NCBI RefSeq assembly: GCF_022601715.1
Contig: NZ_JAKVIM010000003.1
Span: 62,001 to 126,000 of the forward strand
Source: Acinetobacter zhairuonensis
Lineage (GTDB): Bacteria; Pseudomonadota; Gammaproteobacteria; Pseudomonadales; Moraxellaceae
Direction: 5' to 3'
Length of the DNA: 64,000 bases
Every line of letters begins with the position of its first letter. The first letter of the stretch is position 1. Under the pieces are notes generated by a model. That model saw only the letters and a program-made list of their open reading frames with translations. It made no database searches and was not told the origin of the DNA. The position numbers were made by a program, and so were the translations under genes. Shown here in pieces: positions 18,465-27,752 of this stretch.

Positions 18465-18480
18465 TTGATATTCATCATGA

Positions 18481-18508
18481 AAGCCTCTCTTTTGAGAGGC
18501 TTTTTTTT
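18481..18508 (+). terminator. Intrinsic terminator of hfq
   Basis: Stem AAGCCTCTC / GAGAGGCTT with a TTTT loop and a run of eight T, starting 17 bases after the hfq stop. Confidence 0.92.
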
Positions 18509-18612
18509 GCCTAAAAACACGGAAGTATAATCTGGAGTTTTAAGCTTGATTGCTGATAGTAGTTGAGATGAGGGTATATGTTTATAGTGTATGGGTGTAA
18601 TGAATGATTCAC

Positions 18613-18646
18613 AAAAAAAGCCAGTCATTTGAGACTGGCTTTTTTC
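18613..18646 (-). terminator. Intrinsic terminator of lptD-surA
   Basis: Stem AAAGCCAGTC / GACTGGCTTT with flanking A and T runs, just past the surA stop on the minus strand. The symmetry would allow it to stop plus-strand read-through as well. Confidence 0.88.
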
Positions 18647-18655
18647 CGAAATAGC

Positions 18656-19972
18656 TTAAGATGTTTTATTGTTTTTACGATCTAAGCTTGGATCTTTAAT
18701 CTCAACAAAGGCATTGTTGCGAATTTCACGTAACCAGCTATCGAGCTCTGTATCAAATTGGCGCTCGCCCAAGATTTGACGCGCCATACGCTCTTGATAT
18801 TCCTGTGTCATATCTTGTTGGCGGGTCTCAGTAACTTGAAGTACATGCCAACCAAATTGGGTTTGGAATGGTTCACTGAATTGCCCTACAGGTGTGCTTT
18901 TCATCTTTTCTTCAAATTGCGGAACCATCACCCCAGGGCTAACCCAGCCTAAGCTACCGCCATCACGAGCAGAGCCTGAATCATTCGAGAATGTTGCTGC
19001 AAGTACGGCAAAATCTTCGCCTGCTTTCAATCGATTGTAAATACTGTCAATCATTTGCTTGGCATTTTCAGGGCTAACAACTTCTGAGGGTTGAATCAGA
19101 ATGTGTCGCGTTTTGTATTGTGGAATAATGGCTTTTTGCTCAGACCCTTTGCGTTCCAAGAGCTTAATAATATGAATGCCATCACGAGCAACAATCAGCT
19201 CGCTGGTTTGACCTGCTTGTAATGGGGTAACGCGGGCAGCAAGTTCTGTTGGAATTTCTGAAAGATTTCGAAAGCCCATGTCAGCGCCTTCAACTTTTAC
19301 CTCATTGGTGCTGTATTGCTTGCTAATGGCTGCAATATCATTGCTGTTGCTTAAGGCAGTACGGACTTGCTTAGCTACAGCTTCTGCATTGTTATCGCCT
19401 GACACGCGTGCATGAATCACATGAACCTGACTGCCTAAAGCAGCTTGTCCTTGTGGTGTTTTGAGGAAATTCGCAACATCTTGGTCGCTAATTTTAATAC
19501 GTGACATCACAATCTGTTGGCGTAAACGGTTAATAGCTAAATCTTCAGCTATACGTTTGCGTAATGATTCGTATGTGCCAGGAGCCATTTTATCCAATTT
19601 CTGTTGGAAAGCTTCTAGAGAATTGCTTCCAGATTGGTTGGCAACTTTTAATACCGCTTCATTCAAGCTTTTTTCATCTGCTTTAATATTGTAGCGTTTT
19701 ACTTGCTCTAATTGAGTTTGACGTAGAATAAGCTGCTCTAGTGCTTGTTGCTCAAGATATTGGTCTGGTGGAACTTGACGCTTTTGAGCTTCTAATTGAC
19801 GTTTGGTTTCAGCTACGCTTTGTTCTAAATCACTTCGTAAAATGACACTGTTGTCGACAACTGCGATGACTTCATCTGAAGTCTGAGCAAATGTCGGCAT
19901 TGATGAAGAAAGGGCTATTGCAAGCGCAGTTGCCTTAAAGAATTGTTTTAACTGTTTTGTCTTCATTAACAT
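18656..19972 (-). CDS. surA: Periplasmic chaperone/PPIase SurA
   Basis: A periplasmic peptidyl-prolyl isomerase and chaperone for outer-membrane beta-barrels, including LptD. A Sec signal peptide covers the N-terminus (KQFFKATALAIALSSSMPTFA, cleavage before QTSDEV). The SurA N domain follows (VIAVVDNSVILRSDLEQ), then two parvulin domains; the second reads RHILIQPSE...FGWHVLQV. The ATG at 19972 has TTGGA upstream; the next Met, at 19966, is also possible. It lies 10 bases after lptD in the same transcript, the usual lptD-surA pairing. Confidence 0.94.
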   Translation of the reverse strand: MLMKTKQLKQFFKATALAIALSSSMPTFAQTSDEVIAVVDNSVILRSDLEQSVAETKRQLEAQKRQVPPDQYLEQQALEQLILRQTQLEQVKRYNIKADEKSLNEAVLKVANQSGSNSLEAFQQKLDKMAPGTYESLRKRIAEDLAINRLRQQIVMSRIKISDQDVANFLKTPQGQAALGSQVHVIHARVSGDNNAEAVAKQVRTALSNSNDIAAISKQYSTNEVKVEGADMGFRNLSEIPTELAARVTPLQAGQTSELIVARDGIHIIKLLERKGSEQKAIIPQYKTRHILIQPSEVVSPENAKQMIDSIYNRLKAGEDFAVLAATFSNDSGSARDGGSLGWVSPGVMVPQFEEKMKSTPVGQFSEPFQTQFGWHVLQVTETRQQDMTQEYQERMARQILGERQFDTELDSWLREIRNNAFVEIKDPSLDRKNNKTS

Positions 19973-19982
19973 CGTGTCCAAA

Positions 19983-22436
19983 TTAATTAATACGATCGTA
20001 ACCTAAAATTCGATTTTCAAGCATGGATGCCAGTTTGTTGTTAAAACCTGCTAAGCCCTTCAGGTTGATTTCAGCCATGAAAGCTTTTTTAGGTTTAACG
20101 CTAGAATCACTTACATCATCCAAGTCGTTGTAATAAGAACGTCCGTATAGGGAAATTCCCCAGCAGCACGATTCGTAATTTACGCCAAGCAAGTATTCGC
20201 GCGCAACGTTGTTATCCATGTCATATTGAGCGTGCCCCATAATACGCCAGTTGTTATGTACCGGTTGTATAAATGATGCAACAAATTGGTCGTACTTATC
20301 TTGGCGGTTGGTAATTTCTTTTCGATAGAAATATCCAGCACTATAGATATTGCCTTGATCGCCCATGTAGTAAAGCTGGACGTCGCGTTGCGCATTATCT
20401 CCATTCGCCATCCAAGCAGAGTTGGCGCTTAGGCGATAATGTTCAGATAGTTGGCTAGAGAGGCTAACAATTGGACCAGTATGTGATTCAGTATTCAACT
20501 CATCTGTTGTGCCATCTAAAGTGACGCGGCGATCATCAAAATAGAAGCTTTGACCTACGCTGGCTTTTAAGCGTTCTAAACCAATATCATCAAACAGGCT
20601 ATAACTTACCCCTAAAGATAAGAAATTATTATCTTCTAAACGGTCATGACCATAGAAGCGTTTTGAGCTGAAGAGTTGGTCATAGTTGATTGAAGCACTA
20701 ATCGAATCAAAGTTTGGATAATCAGATTGATTTTCATATGGTGCATACGCATAAAAAGCGCGTGGCGTGATGGTTTGTAGGTATTTGCCATCTTTTTCAA
20801 AAGTTAAGCCTGTGTCTAAGCTAAATTGAGGCACAACCACGGATTTATTTTGGTCGGAATTGCTGACACTTGTGGTCTGATTTTGCTGTGCAGTAATCGT
20901 ATCTTGGTCATAGAAAGTGTTAATGCTACGTACCGATACTTCTGGAATGACGAATGACCAAGGATTGCGATAGTTATAGCGTACAGCAAAATCATTATAA
21001 AACCGTGTACCACTAGGTTCTGATGTTGCTGAAGTTGTATTGCTAATATTCTTTTTGAAATATGCCGTATCGTTATTAAACTCGTACTGGAAGCCTTGCG
21101 GATTTCCGCCTTTATAGGTCAGTAAAAATTGTGGCAAACGTGCATACGGACGGTCTTCATCTGAAATAGTTTTATCTAAAGTTTGGAAGTCTTCGACCTT
21201 TAACTGTGCGCTAAGCCCTGTTACGCCATTTTTATAATTTAATTCCCAAGCACGACGTAAGTTTAAGTCTGTTTTAGAGTTGGGGTTGTTGCTTAAGTCG
21301 GTAAAGTAATCTTTATCCGATGCATAGTTGTAATCTAGGTTGGTAGAAAAACTATCGTTGATTTGCCATTTATGTAAAAGGTGTAATTCTTTACGATCTT
21401 GATTTTCATAACTTTCATCTGAAGGTAGGTAGCCGCCCCAGATTTTCCCTTCGCCAAAGTTTTCGGTGAGGTAGCGAAACTCAGCATCGATCATGGCACC
21501 ACGGTCACTCATATAGCGAGGCGTGACAGTGGCATCATAGTTGGGTGCAAGATTTAAATAAACAGGTACGGCAAACTCAATACCACCGTCATTGGTATAA
21601 CCGAAACCTGGGGTTAAAATCCCTGTGGTTCTTCGGTCATCAATCGGGAAGTTAAAGTAGGGTACAGCCAAAACAGGTACGTCTTTAACATACAATTTAG
21701 TGCCTTTGGTAACACCGCGTCCTGTTTCTTGATTTAGTTCAATGCTGTCAGCCTGAATCTTCCAAGTTGGTTTTTGCTCTGGAGGGCAAGTACTGTAGGT
21801 CGCATTGCTTAACATCACCACATTTTCTGAGGTGCGTGCAATTTTTTCCGCACGCCCATGCGCGTGTTGCTCTTCAGCAATATAGTAACTATTGTTTAAA
21901 TCGCCTTGCTGGGTTTTTAGGTTGTAATTGATTTGATCGCTTTGTGCCAAGAGCCCAGCTTGAGCCATTTGTACACGACCTTGCGCATTAGCATAAGTCT
22001 GTGTTTTATCAATGGTGATTTTATCTGCACGAATTTGTCGACCTTGTTGGTCAATCAGAACATTACCTTCAAGTACAGAGTCACCATTTGGATCGTAATG
22101 ACCATAATCAGCTGTGACAACTGAGGTCGCTTTACTTGGATCAACAGCGGTTTCACTTGATGCAATCGGTGTTAACCAAGCACCTTGGCAATATGCTGCA
22201 CTCAGTGATTTGCCTTGACGTTGTTGAGCTTCAGGAGCAGATTTATCTACATAATATTGTTCAAAAAAATGTTGGCCCGCATAGGCTTCTTTTATGCTTG
22301 CTTTAAGTTGTTCGTTGGTTAGGGATGAAACAGTATTAGATGTATCTGCGTATGCCGTAATCGAGCTTCCGCATAAGAGGCTGAAAATAGCAGTCGCTAA
22401 AGGATTGAATTTAAACTGATGCTTCATTTGTATCAT
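19983..22436 (-). CDS. lptD: LPS-assembly protein LptD
   Basis: The outer-membrane beta-barrel that, with the LptE plug, inserts lipooligosaccharide into the outer leaflet. The 817 residues comprise a signal peptide (LATAIFSLLCGSSITAYA, cut near DTSN), an OstA-like N-terminal domain (VLEGNVLIDQQGRQIRADKI) and the large barrel. Four mature Cys are visible (AYCQGAW, STCPPEQ and the ESCCWG pair), consistent with the two inter-domain disulfides known for LptD. Met4 (22427) is an alternative start. It is divergent from amgK-murU, as in Pseudomonas. Confidence 0.95.
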   Translation of the reverse strand: MIQMKHQFKFNPLATAIFSLLCGSSITAYADTSNTVSSLTNEQLKASIKEAYAGQHFFEQYYVDKSAPEAQQRQGKSLSAAYCQGAWLTPIASSETAVDPSKATSVVTADYGHYDPNGDSVLEGNVLIDQQGRQIRADKITIDKTQTYANAQGRVQMAQAGLLAQSDQINYNLKTQQGDLNNSYYIAEEQHAHGRAEKIARTSENVVMLSNATYSTCPPEQKPTWKIQADSIELNQETGRGVTKGTKLYVKDVPVLAVPYFNFPIDDRRTTGILTPGFGYTNDGGIEFAVPVYLNLAPNYDATVTPRYMSDRGAMIDAEFRYLTENFGEGKIWGGYLPSDESYENQDRKELHLLHKWQINDSFSTNLDYNYASDKDYFTDLSNNPNSKTDLNLRRAWELNYKNGVTGLSAQLKVEDFQTLDKTISDEDRPYARLPQFLLTYKGGNPQGFQYEFNNDTAYFKKNISNTTSATSEPSGTRFYNDFAVRYNYRNPWSFVIPEVSVRSINTFYDQDTITAQQNQTTSVSNSDQNKSVVVPQFSLDTGLTFEKDGKYLQTITPRAFYAYAPYENQSDYPNFDSISASINYDQLFSSKRFYGHDRLEDNNFLSLGVSYSLFDDIGLERLKASVGQSFYFDDRRVTLDGTTDELNTESHTGPIVSLSSQLSEHYRLSANSAWMANGDNAQRDVQLYYMGDQGNIYSAGYFYRKEITNRQDKYDQFVASFIQPVHNNWRIMGHAQYDMDNNVAREYLLGVNYESCCWGISLYGRSYYNDLDDVSDSSVKPKKAFMAEINLKGLAGFNNKLASMLENRILGYDRIN

Positions 22437-22547
22437 TAACCAAGTATGCTTAATCGCAATTAATTATTGTCGCATCATAGAGAAAAAGTTCATAAGTGGC
22501 TACACTTAGGACTTTAAAAACTCAGCCTGTATTAGAATTTATCGCAA

Positions 22548-23564
22548 ATGAATACACAACGTGAACAATTGATACAAACATGGATTACATCTGTACTTGG
22601 TTCAGATCAATTTGAAATTAATTTTTTAGCAGGCGATGCAAGCTTCCGTCGTTATGCACGAATTAACTTGAATAATAAAACATTTATGTTGATGGATGCA
22701 CCTCCTGAGAAAGAAGATTGTGTACCTTTTGTGTCGATTGATGAATTTTTTGATGCGAACGGTGTACGCGTTCCACATATTGTGGCGAAGGATTTAGAGC
22801 AGGGTCTGTTATTACTCGAGGATTTTGGTGATGTGTTGTTATCAACTCAGCTAGATGACAAAACGGTTGATGCGCATTATGAGCAAAGTTTCAAACAATT
22901 AATTCAATTGCAATCGATCAATGGCGAAGGTCATTTCCCTGCTTATTCTTATGAAAAGTTGCTCACTGAAATGACATTGCTGACTGATTGGTTGTTACCA
23001 AGTCTACAGATTCAGCCAACTGCTGAAGAATCTGCACTGATTAAACGTACATTTGCGATTTTAGCCAATGCTGCGCTTGCTCAACCTCAGGTAATTGTAC
23101 ATCGTGATTTTCATAGTCGTAATTTAATGCTTTTGACCGATGAGCAAGAGCAGGGTGTAATTGACTTTCAGGATGCGGTGATTGGTGCAGATACTTATGA
23201 TCTGATTTCCATTACCCGTGATGCCTACGTGCAGTGGGATCCTGTGCGTGTGTATGGTTGGTTTAAAGTGTTTTATGACTTGTTGCCTGCTTCAGCAAAA
23301 GAAGGGCGTGACTTTGAACAGTTTAAGCAAGATGCAGATTTAATGGCAATTCAACGCCATATTAAGATTTTAGGCATTTTTGTGCGCTTGTTTGAGCGTG
23401 ATGGTAAATCGGGTTATCTCAAAGACTTACCACGTGTGATGTGGTATTTGTTGGAAGAAAGCAAACCATATGCAGAATTACAACCATTTATGCAATTTAT
23501 TCAAGTTAAAGTAATGCCGAAATTTGAACAAAAATATGGCAAATACGAGGTTGTTGCTGCATGA
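22548..23564 (+). CDS. amgK: AmgK, N-acetylmuramate/N-acetylglucosamine anomeric kinase
   Basis: An aminoglycoside-phosphotransferase-fold kinase that phosphorylates MurNAc or GlcNAc at C1 during cell-wall recycling. The catalytic loop VIVHRDFHSRNLMLL is at about residues 182-196, and the metal-binding motif GVIDFQDAVIG at about 202-212. The length of 338 and the four-base overlap (ATGA) with a murU-like nucleotidyltransferase identify it as AmgK rather than an antibiotic kinase. This recycling route bypasses de novo UDP-MurNAc synthesis and gives intrinsic fosfomycin tolerance in organisms that carry it. Confidence 0.9.
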   Translation: MNTQREQLIQTWITSVLGSDQFEINFLAGDASFRRYARINLNNKTFMLMDAPPEKEDCVPFVSIDEFFDANGVRVPHIVAKDLEQGLLLLEDFGDVLLSTQLDDKTVDAHYEQSFKQLIQLQSINGEGHFPAYSYEKLLTEMTLLTDWLLPSLQIQPTAEESALIKRTFAILANAALAQPQVIVHRDFHSRNLMLLTDEQEQGVIDFQDAVIGADTYDLISITRDAYVQWDPVRVYGWFKVFYDLLPASAKEGRDFEQFKQDADLMAIQRHIKILGIFVRLFERDGKSGYLKDLPRVMWYLLEESKPYAELQPFMQFIQVKVMPKFEQKYGKYEVVAA

Positions 23565-24250
23565 AAGCCATGATTTTAGCTGCGGGTTTAGGGAATCGTA
23601 TGCGTCCTTTAACGCTGTATAAGCCAAAACCATTACTTGAGGTGGGAGGTAAGCCACTGATTGTTTGGCACATCGAGAAACTCAAAGAAATTGGTGTGAC
23701 CGAAATCGTAATTAACTCTGCATGGTTGGCAGATGTACTCATCGGTGCTTTAGGTGATGGTTCGCAATTTGGTGTCAATATTTTGTGGACGCGTGAAGAA
23801 GAAGGTTTAGAAACCGCAGGTGGCATTATTAATGCTTTACCACTGTTGGGAACAGAGCCATTCATTTTGGTGAATGGTGATGTGTGGACGACTTTTGATT
23901 TTGCATCATTACTCGATGTTGAACTCAATCAAGATTTGGCACATTTGGTCTTCGTCAAGAATCCGCCACAACATTTACAAGGTGATTTTACGCTGGTAAA
24001 TGGTCGTGCATTTACCTTTGAGCAAGAGCAACAAGGCGAAGATTTAACTTATAGTGGTGTTGCAGTACTACATCCGCAAATGTTTGCGGGCTTGGAAAAT
24101 GGCAAGCGTCCATTAGCACCATTACTAAAACAGGCAATGCTGGATGGTCGTGTTGCAGCAGAAAAAATGCAGGCGTCTTGGGTAGATGTAGGTACGCCAG
24201 AGCGTTTATCTGCTCTAGATTTGCAGATTCGGCAAGGCATGTACGCTTAA
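23561..24250 (+). CDS. murU: MurU, MurNAc-1-phosphate uridylyltransferase
   Basis: Uses UTP to turn MurNAc-1-P from AmgK into UDP-MurNAc. The nucleotidyltransferase signature AAGLGNRMRPLTLYKPKPLL begins at residue 6. It is followed by GKPLIVWHIEKL, the metal-site VNGDVW near residue 108, and WVDVGTPERL near the C-terminus. At 229 residues it is the size of Pseudomonas MurU and shorter than glucose-1-P thymidylyltransferases. It is co-translated with amgK. Confidence 0.92.
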   Translation: MKAMILAAGLGNRMRPLTLYKPKPLLEVGGKPLIVWHIEKLKEIGVTEIVINSAWLADVLIGALGDGSQFGVNILWTREEEGLETAGGIINALPLLGTEPFILVNGDVWTTFDFASLLDVELNQDLAHLVFVKNPPQHLQGDFTLVNGRAFTFEQEQQGEDLTYSGVAVLHPQMFAGLENGKRPLAPLLKQAMLDGRVAAEKMQASWVDVGTPERLSALDLQIRQGMYA

Positions 24251-24335
24251 GTGCATATTCACTAAGCATAACCCACTATGACTTCATGTATAAATCGGTA
24301 TACTTCACCTAACATTTTCGAGACGTTAATTGTAT

Positions 24336-24968
24336 ATGCACACGTTTTTTCAAGAACTAAAGCAGGGTAGTCAAGCTTTAGGTTTAGAGCTCAACGACGA
24401 GACTTTAAATTTATTACTCAAATACCAAGATGCTTTGGTTCTTTGGAACAAGGCGTATAACTTAACTGCAATTCGTGATCCGAAAGAAATGCTGGTTAAG
24501 CATTTGCTTGATAGCCTAAGCATTTTAAAGGATTTGCCAGAAGGTCGTTTGCTCGATATTGGCACAGGTGGCGGTATGCCAGGCATGATCATTGCATTAT
24601 GTCAGCCTGAACGTAATTGCGTGCTGTTAGATTCTAATGGTAAAAAAATTCGTTTCTTAAAGCAGTTTATTGCAGACTTAAAATTAAAAAATGTGATTGC
24701 TGTACAAACACGTGTTGAAGATGAAGATAGTATTCGTGATTTAGGACAGTTTGACGTCATAACCAGTCGGGCATTTGCTTCTCTGACAGACTTTGTAGCT
24801 GCGTCTAAGCCTTATATGCATGACAATAGCATTATTGCCTCTATGAAAGGCTTGATTCCTGAAGACGAAATTATCGCATTAAAAGATGAATACAGTTGTG
24901 AAACTATCGAGTTGAAAGTACCTCGATTAGATGAACAACGCCATTTATTATTATTGAAACAGATTTAA
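24336..24968 (+). CDS. rsmG: 16S rRNA (guanine527-N7)-methyltransferase RsmG
   Basis: A SAM-dependent methyltransferase (formerly GidB) that modifies G527 in the 530 loop. The SAM-binding motif LLDIGTGGGMPGMIIAL, DVITSRAFASL and MKGLIPEDE are characteristic. The ATG at 24336 gives 210 residues; a TTG two codons earlier is less likely. It begins the rsmG-parA-parB group; parA follows after 21 bases. Confidence 0.93.
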   Translation: MHTFFQELKQGSQALGLELNDETLNLLLKYQDALVLWNKAYNLTAIRDPKEMLVKHLLDSLSILKDLPEGRLLDIGTGGGMPGMIIALCQPERNCVLLDSNGKKIRFLKQFIADLKLKNVIAVQTRVEDEDSIRDLGQFDVITSRAFASLTDFVAASKPYMHDNSIIASMKGLIPEDEIIALKDEYSCETIELKVPRLDEQRHLLLLKQI

Positions 24969-24989
24969 TTATTTCGAAGGACTGGGGTC

Positions 24990-25772
24990 ATGGCTCAAAT
25001 TATTGCGATTGCAAACCAAAAAGGTGGCGTAGGGAAGACCACAACCGCAGTTAATTTGGCAGCATCATTAGCCGTGCTGAAAAAAAGAGTTTTACTTGTG
25101 GATATGGATTCACAAGGTAATGCGACGATGGGGTCCGGTATTCAAAAGAATGACCTGCTATATTCAGTCACAGATGTACTCTTGGGTGAAGTGCCAATTG
25201 AAACGGCAATTACTAAAGCGGAAGTCGGTTATAAAGTTCTTGGTGCAAACCGTGACTTAGCGGGTGTTGAACTTGCGATCGCAGAACAAGACGGTCGTGA
25301 GTTTATTTTGCGTGATGCTTTGCAAAGTATAGATCATGCCTTTGATTATATTATTGTGGACTGTGCGCCAAGTTTGAGTTTGATTACTGTGAATGCCTTA
25401 GCTGCGGTTCAAGGTGTGATTATTCCAATGCAATGTGAATATTATGCGCTTGAAGGTTTGGCTGATTTAACGCAAACCATTGATCGTATTCAACAGGCAT
25501 TAAATCCTGAGCTTGAAGTTGTAGGTGTACTGCGCACCATGTATGACGGCCGTAATGCCTTAACGCGTGATGTATCTGCTGAATTAGAACAGTACTTTGG
25601 TAAAAAACTCTATGACTGCGTGATTCCGCGTAATGTTCGCTTAGCTGAAGCACCAGCGCACGGGTTACCAATTATTTATTTTGAAAAAAGTTCAAAGGGT
25701 GCAGTTGCTTATTTAAATTTAGCAGCTGAGATTTTAAAGAAAAGCAAAGTGAAGAAAGGAAGTAAAGCATGA
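24990..25772 (+). CDS. parA: Chromosome-partitioning ATPase ParA (Soj)
   Basis: A Walker-type ATPase that with ParB-parS segregates replicated origins. The deviant Walker A KGGVGKTT is at residues 11-18, the Walker A' region reads VLLVDMDSQGNAT, and Walker B YIIVDCAPSLSLI lies near residue 118. The length of 260 is that of chromosomal Soj-type ParA rather than longer plasmid ParA with an N-terminal HTH. It overlaps parB by four bases. Confidence 0.95.
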   Translation: MAQIIAIANQKGGVGKTTTAVNLAASLAVLKKRVLLVDMDSQGNATMGSGIQKNDLLYSVTDVLLGEVPIETAITKAEVGYKVLGANRDLAGVELAIAEQDGREFILRDALQSIDHAFDYIIVDCAPSLSLITVNALAAVQGVIIPMQCEYYALEGLADLTQTIDRIQQALNPELEVVGVLRTMYDGRNALTRDVSAELEQYFGKKLYDCVIPRNVRLAEAPAHGLPIIYFEKSSKGAVAYLNLAAEILKKSKVKKGSKA

Positions 25773-26656
25773 CCATAAAAAAACGCGGACTTGCCAAAGG
25801 TCGTGGTCTGGATGCCTTGCTTGGTTCAATCCAAAAAGAAAAATTACAACTTGAAGTGCAAGCATTAGATTATGGTCAGCTGAAGCAAATTGATGTTAAT
25901 TTGCTTAAACGTGGTGAATATCAACCACGTCGTTTTATACATGAAAATGATTTGCAGGAATTAGCGGCATCCATTAAAAAACACGGGGTGATGCAGCCTA
26001 TCGTAATTCGTCCGATTGCAGACGAAGTATATCCTTATGAAATTATTGCGGGTGAACGTCGCTGGCGTGCGGCTCAATTGGCGGGATTGATTGAAATTCC
26101 AGCACTTGTGCGTGAGTTGAATGATCAGGTCGCAATTGCATTGGCCTTGATTGAAAACATTCAACGTCAAGATCTAAACCCAATTGACCAAGCACTTGCG
26201 CTGCAACGTTTCCATGATGAGTTTGGTTTAAGCCATCAAGAAATTGCTGACACAGTGGGGAAAGCAAGGACGACGGTAAGTAATTTACTGCGCTTACTTA
26301 CCTTGGTGGAACCTGTGAAAGACATGATGCAGCAAGGCGAGCTCGACATGGGGCATGCGCGTGCCATTCTGACTCTGAAAGCAAAAGAACAAATAAAAGT
26401 CGCTGAGTTAGTTATTGCGAAAAGTTTGTCAGTACGTCAAACAGAACAGTTGGTGCGTGAACTGACTACACCGAAAACTGAAAAAGCAAAAACGGAAGTT
26501 GCACCAGATTTACATCAATTAACGCAGCGTTTGGCTGAGCGTTTTAGTGCTGATGTAAAAATTGATCATAATAAGCAGGGTAAAGGCAAACTGGTCATTC
26601 ATTATCATTCACTCGATGAGCTGGATGGTATTTTGAATATTTGTTTAGCTGATTAA
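25769..26656 (+). CDS. parB: Chromosome-partitioning protein ParB (Spo0J)
   Basis: A CTPase and parS-binding protein that loads onto DNA near the origin. The ParB/Srx CTP-binding box is EIIAGERRWRAAQLAGL. The central HTH reads LSHQEIADTVGKARTTVSNLLRLL, and a C-terminal dimerisation region follows. The N-terminus (KRGLAKGRGLDALLG) is the conserved ParA-stimulating segment. No 16-base parS (TGTTTCACGTGAAACA type) was noticed by eye in this window. Confidence 0.95.
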   Translation: MTIKKRGLAKGRGLDALLGSIQKEKLQLEVQALDYGQLKQIDVNLLKRGEYQPRRFIHENDLQELAASIKKHGVMQPIVIRPIADEVYPYEIIAGERRWRAAQLAGLIEIPALVRELNDQVAIALALIENIQRQDLNPIDQALALQRFHDEFGLSHQEIADTVGKARTTVSNLLRLLTLVEPVKDMMQQGELDMGHARAILTLKAKEQIKVAELVIAKSLSVRQTEQLVRELTTPKTEKAKTEVAPDLHQLTQRLAERFSADVKIDHNKQGKGKLVIHYHSLDELDGILNICLAD

Positions 26657-26682
26657 TTTTTTAAAATTCTTGGGGAAGAATA

Positions 26683-27321
26683 ATGTGGGAATTAGTAAAA
26701 GCTGGTGGATGGTTAATGATTCCACTGGTTTTATGCTCTATCTTTACAGTTGCAATTGCGATTGAACGTTTTATTCGTTTAAAACGTTCAATTGTGTTGC
26801 CAAAAGAACTACTGTTAAGTGGTGGGGCGGATGTACAGCAGGTCGTACAACAATTACAAAATAGTCAGAGCCTGCAGACGAGCAGTCTTGGGCGTATTTT
26901 AGTCTCAGGTCTGCAAAGCAAAACACACTCCGAGCAATATGCACGTGCGCAGATGGAAGCGACTGCATCTCAAGAAATTGGCTATTTGGAAAAAAATATC
27001 AATTTCTTAGGTACTTTAAGTGCTGTAGCACCATTGTTGGGGTTGTTGGGTACTGTAGTTGGGATTATTGAGTCTTTCTTAGTGATTGATATGGGTAGCA
27101 ATAGCAACCCAACCATGATGATTCCGGGGATTTCAAAAGCCCTAATCACTACAGCAGCAGGTATGCTGATTGCCATTCCTGCTTTATTTGCTTATCGCTA
27201 TTTTCAGCGTTTGGTGCAGGAATATGTGGCTGAATTAGAACAACAAGCTACATTATTTCATGCAGCACTTTTTTACCAAAATTCTGCTGTTGAAGAACAA
27301 GAACTCCGTAAAGCAGGCTAA
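26683..27321 (+). CDS. exbB: ExbB/TolQ/MotA-family proton channel subunit
   Basis: An inner-membrane subunit of a proton-driven motor, partner of the ExbD-like product next to it. Three hydrophobic helices are visible: one at about 12-28, and two within the last 110 residues in the conserved block INFLGTLSAVAPLLGLLGTVVGIIESF and ISKALITTAAGMLIAIPALFAY. It precedes msbA-lpxK-kdsB, as an ExbB/ExbD pair does before lpxK-kdsB in Pseudomonas. It may therefore serve an envelope process rather than TonB-dependent uptake; no tonB is adjacent. Confidence 0.85.
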   Translation: MWELVKAGGWLMIPLVLCSIFTVAIAIERFIRLKRSIVLPKELLLSGGADVQQVVQQLQNSQSLQTSSLGRILVSGLQSKTHSEQYARAQMEATASQEIGYLEKNINFLGTLSAVAPLLGLLGTVVGIIESFLVIDMGSNSNPTMMIPGISKALITTAAGMLIAIPALFAYRYFQRLVQEYVAELEQQATLFHAALFYQNSAVEEQELRKAG

Positions 27322-27329
27322 GGTAGAAG

Positions 27330-27752
27330 ATGAAATTCAAACGTAGGCATGTTGAAGATATTCATATTAATTTGACACCAATGATTGACTGCTTATTGTT
27401 TATCTTGGTGTTTTTGCTGTTATCGACAACATTTAATCAATTTAGTCGCATGAACTTGACCTTGCCTGATGCACAAGGGGTGCCTCCGAAGCAATACAAT
27501 CAAAAAATTGAAGTGATTGTAGATTCTTCAGGTCACTATGCTGTGAATGGACAGGCTTTATCGAGTAAAGAAGTTGCTGATTTAAGTACTGCAATTAAAC
27601 AGATTTCGAATGAGCGACGTGATTTAATGTTTGTGATTGCAGCAGATGCCAAAGCCACTCACCAAGATGTTATTCGTGTGATGGATGTTGCGGGGCAGCT
27701 CGGTTTTGTAAATATTAATATTAGTACCAAAGTACCATCTCGAGGTTATTAG
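27330..27752 (+). CDS. exbD: ExbD/TolR-family biopolymer transport protein
   Basis: A 140-residue protein with one N-terminal membrane helix containing the functional Asp (TPMIDCLLFILVFLLLSTT, residues about 17-35) and a periplasmic ExbD/TolR domain. It starts eight bases after exbB. Its stop overlaps the GTG start of msbA by one base (TAGTG). Confidence 0.88.
   Translation: MKFKRRHVEDIHINLTPMIDCLLFILVFLLLSTTFNQFSRMNLTLPDAQGVPPKQYNQKIEVIVDSSGHYAVNGQALSSKEVADLSTAIKQISNERRDLMFVIAADAKATHQDVIRVMDVAGQLGFVNINISTKVPSRGY

Noticed and set aside
18075-18468. Open frames opposite and alongside hfq rich in Thr/Ala/Val
   Set aside because: They arise from the repeated Gly codons of the hfq tail read in other frames; composition is a mirror of the repeat and they lack start signals.
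22548-23564. Aminoglycoside phosphotransferase resistance gene
   Set aside because: The fold is shared, but overlap with murU and position beside lptD identify the cell-wall recycling kinase AmgK.
23506-23928. A 140-codon minus-strand frame over the amgK/murU junction
   Set aside because: It is antisense to the conserved murU nucleotidyltransferase motif and shows shadow composition (Ser/Pro-rich).
24990-26656. parA-parB as plasmid partition genes
   Set aside because: Next to rsmG, with a short ParA lacking an N-terminal HTH, they are the chromosomal pair.
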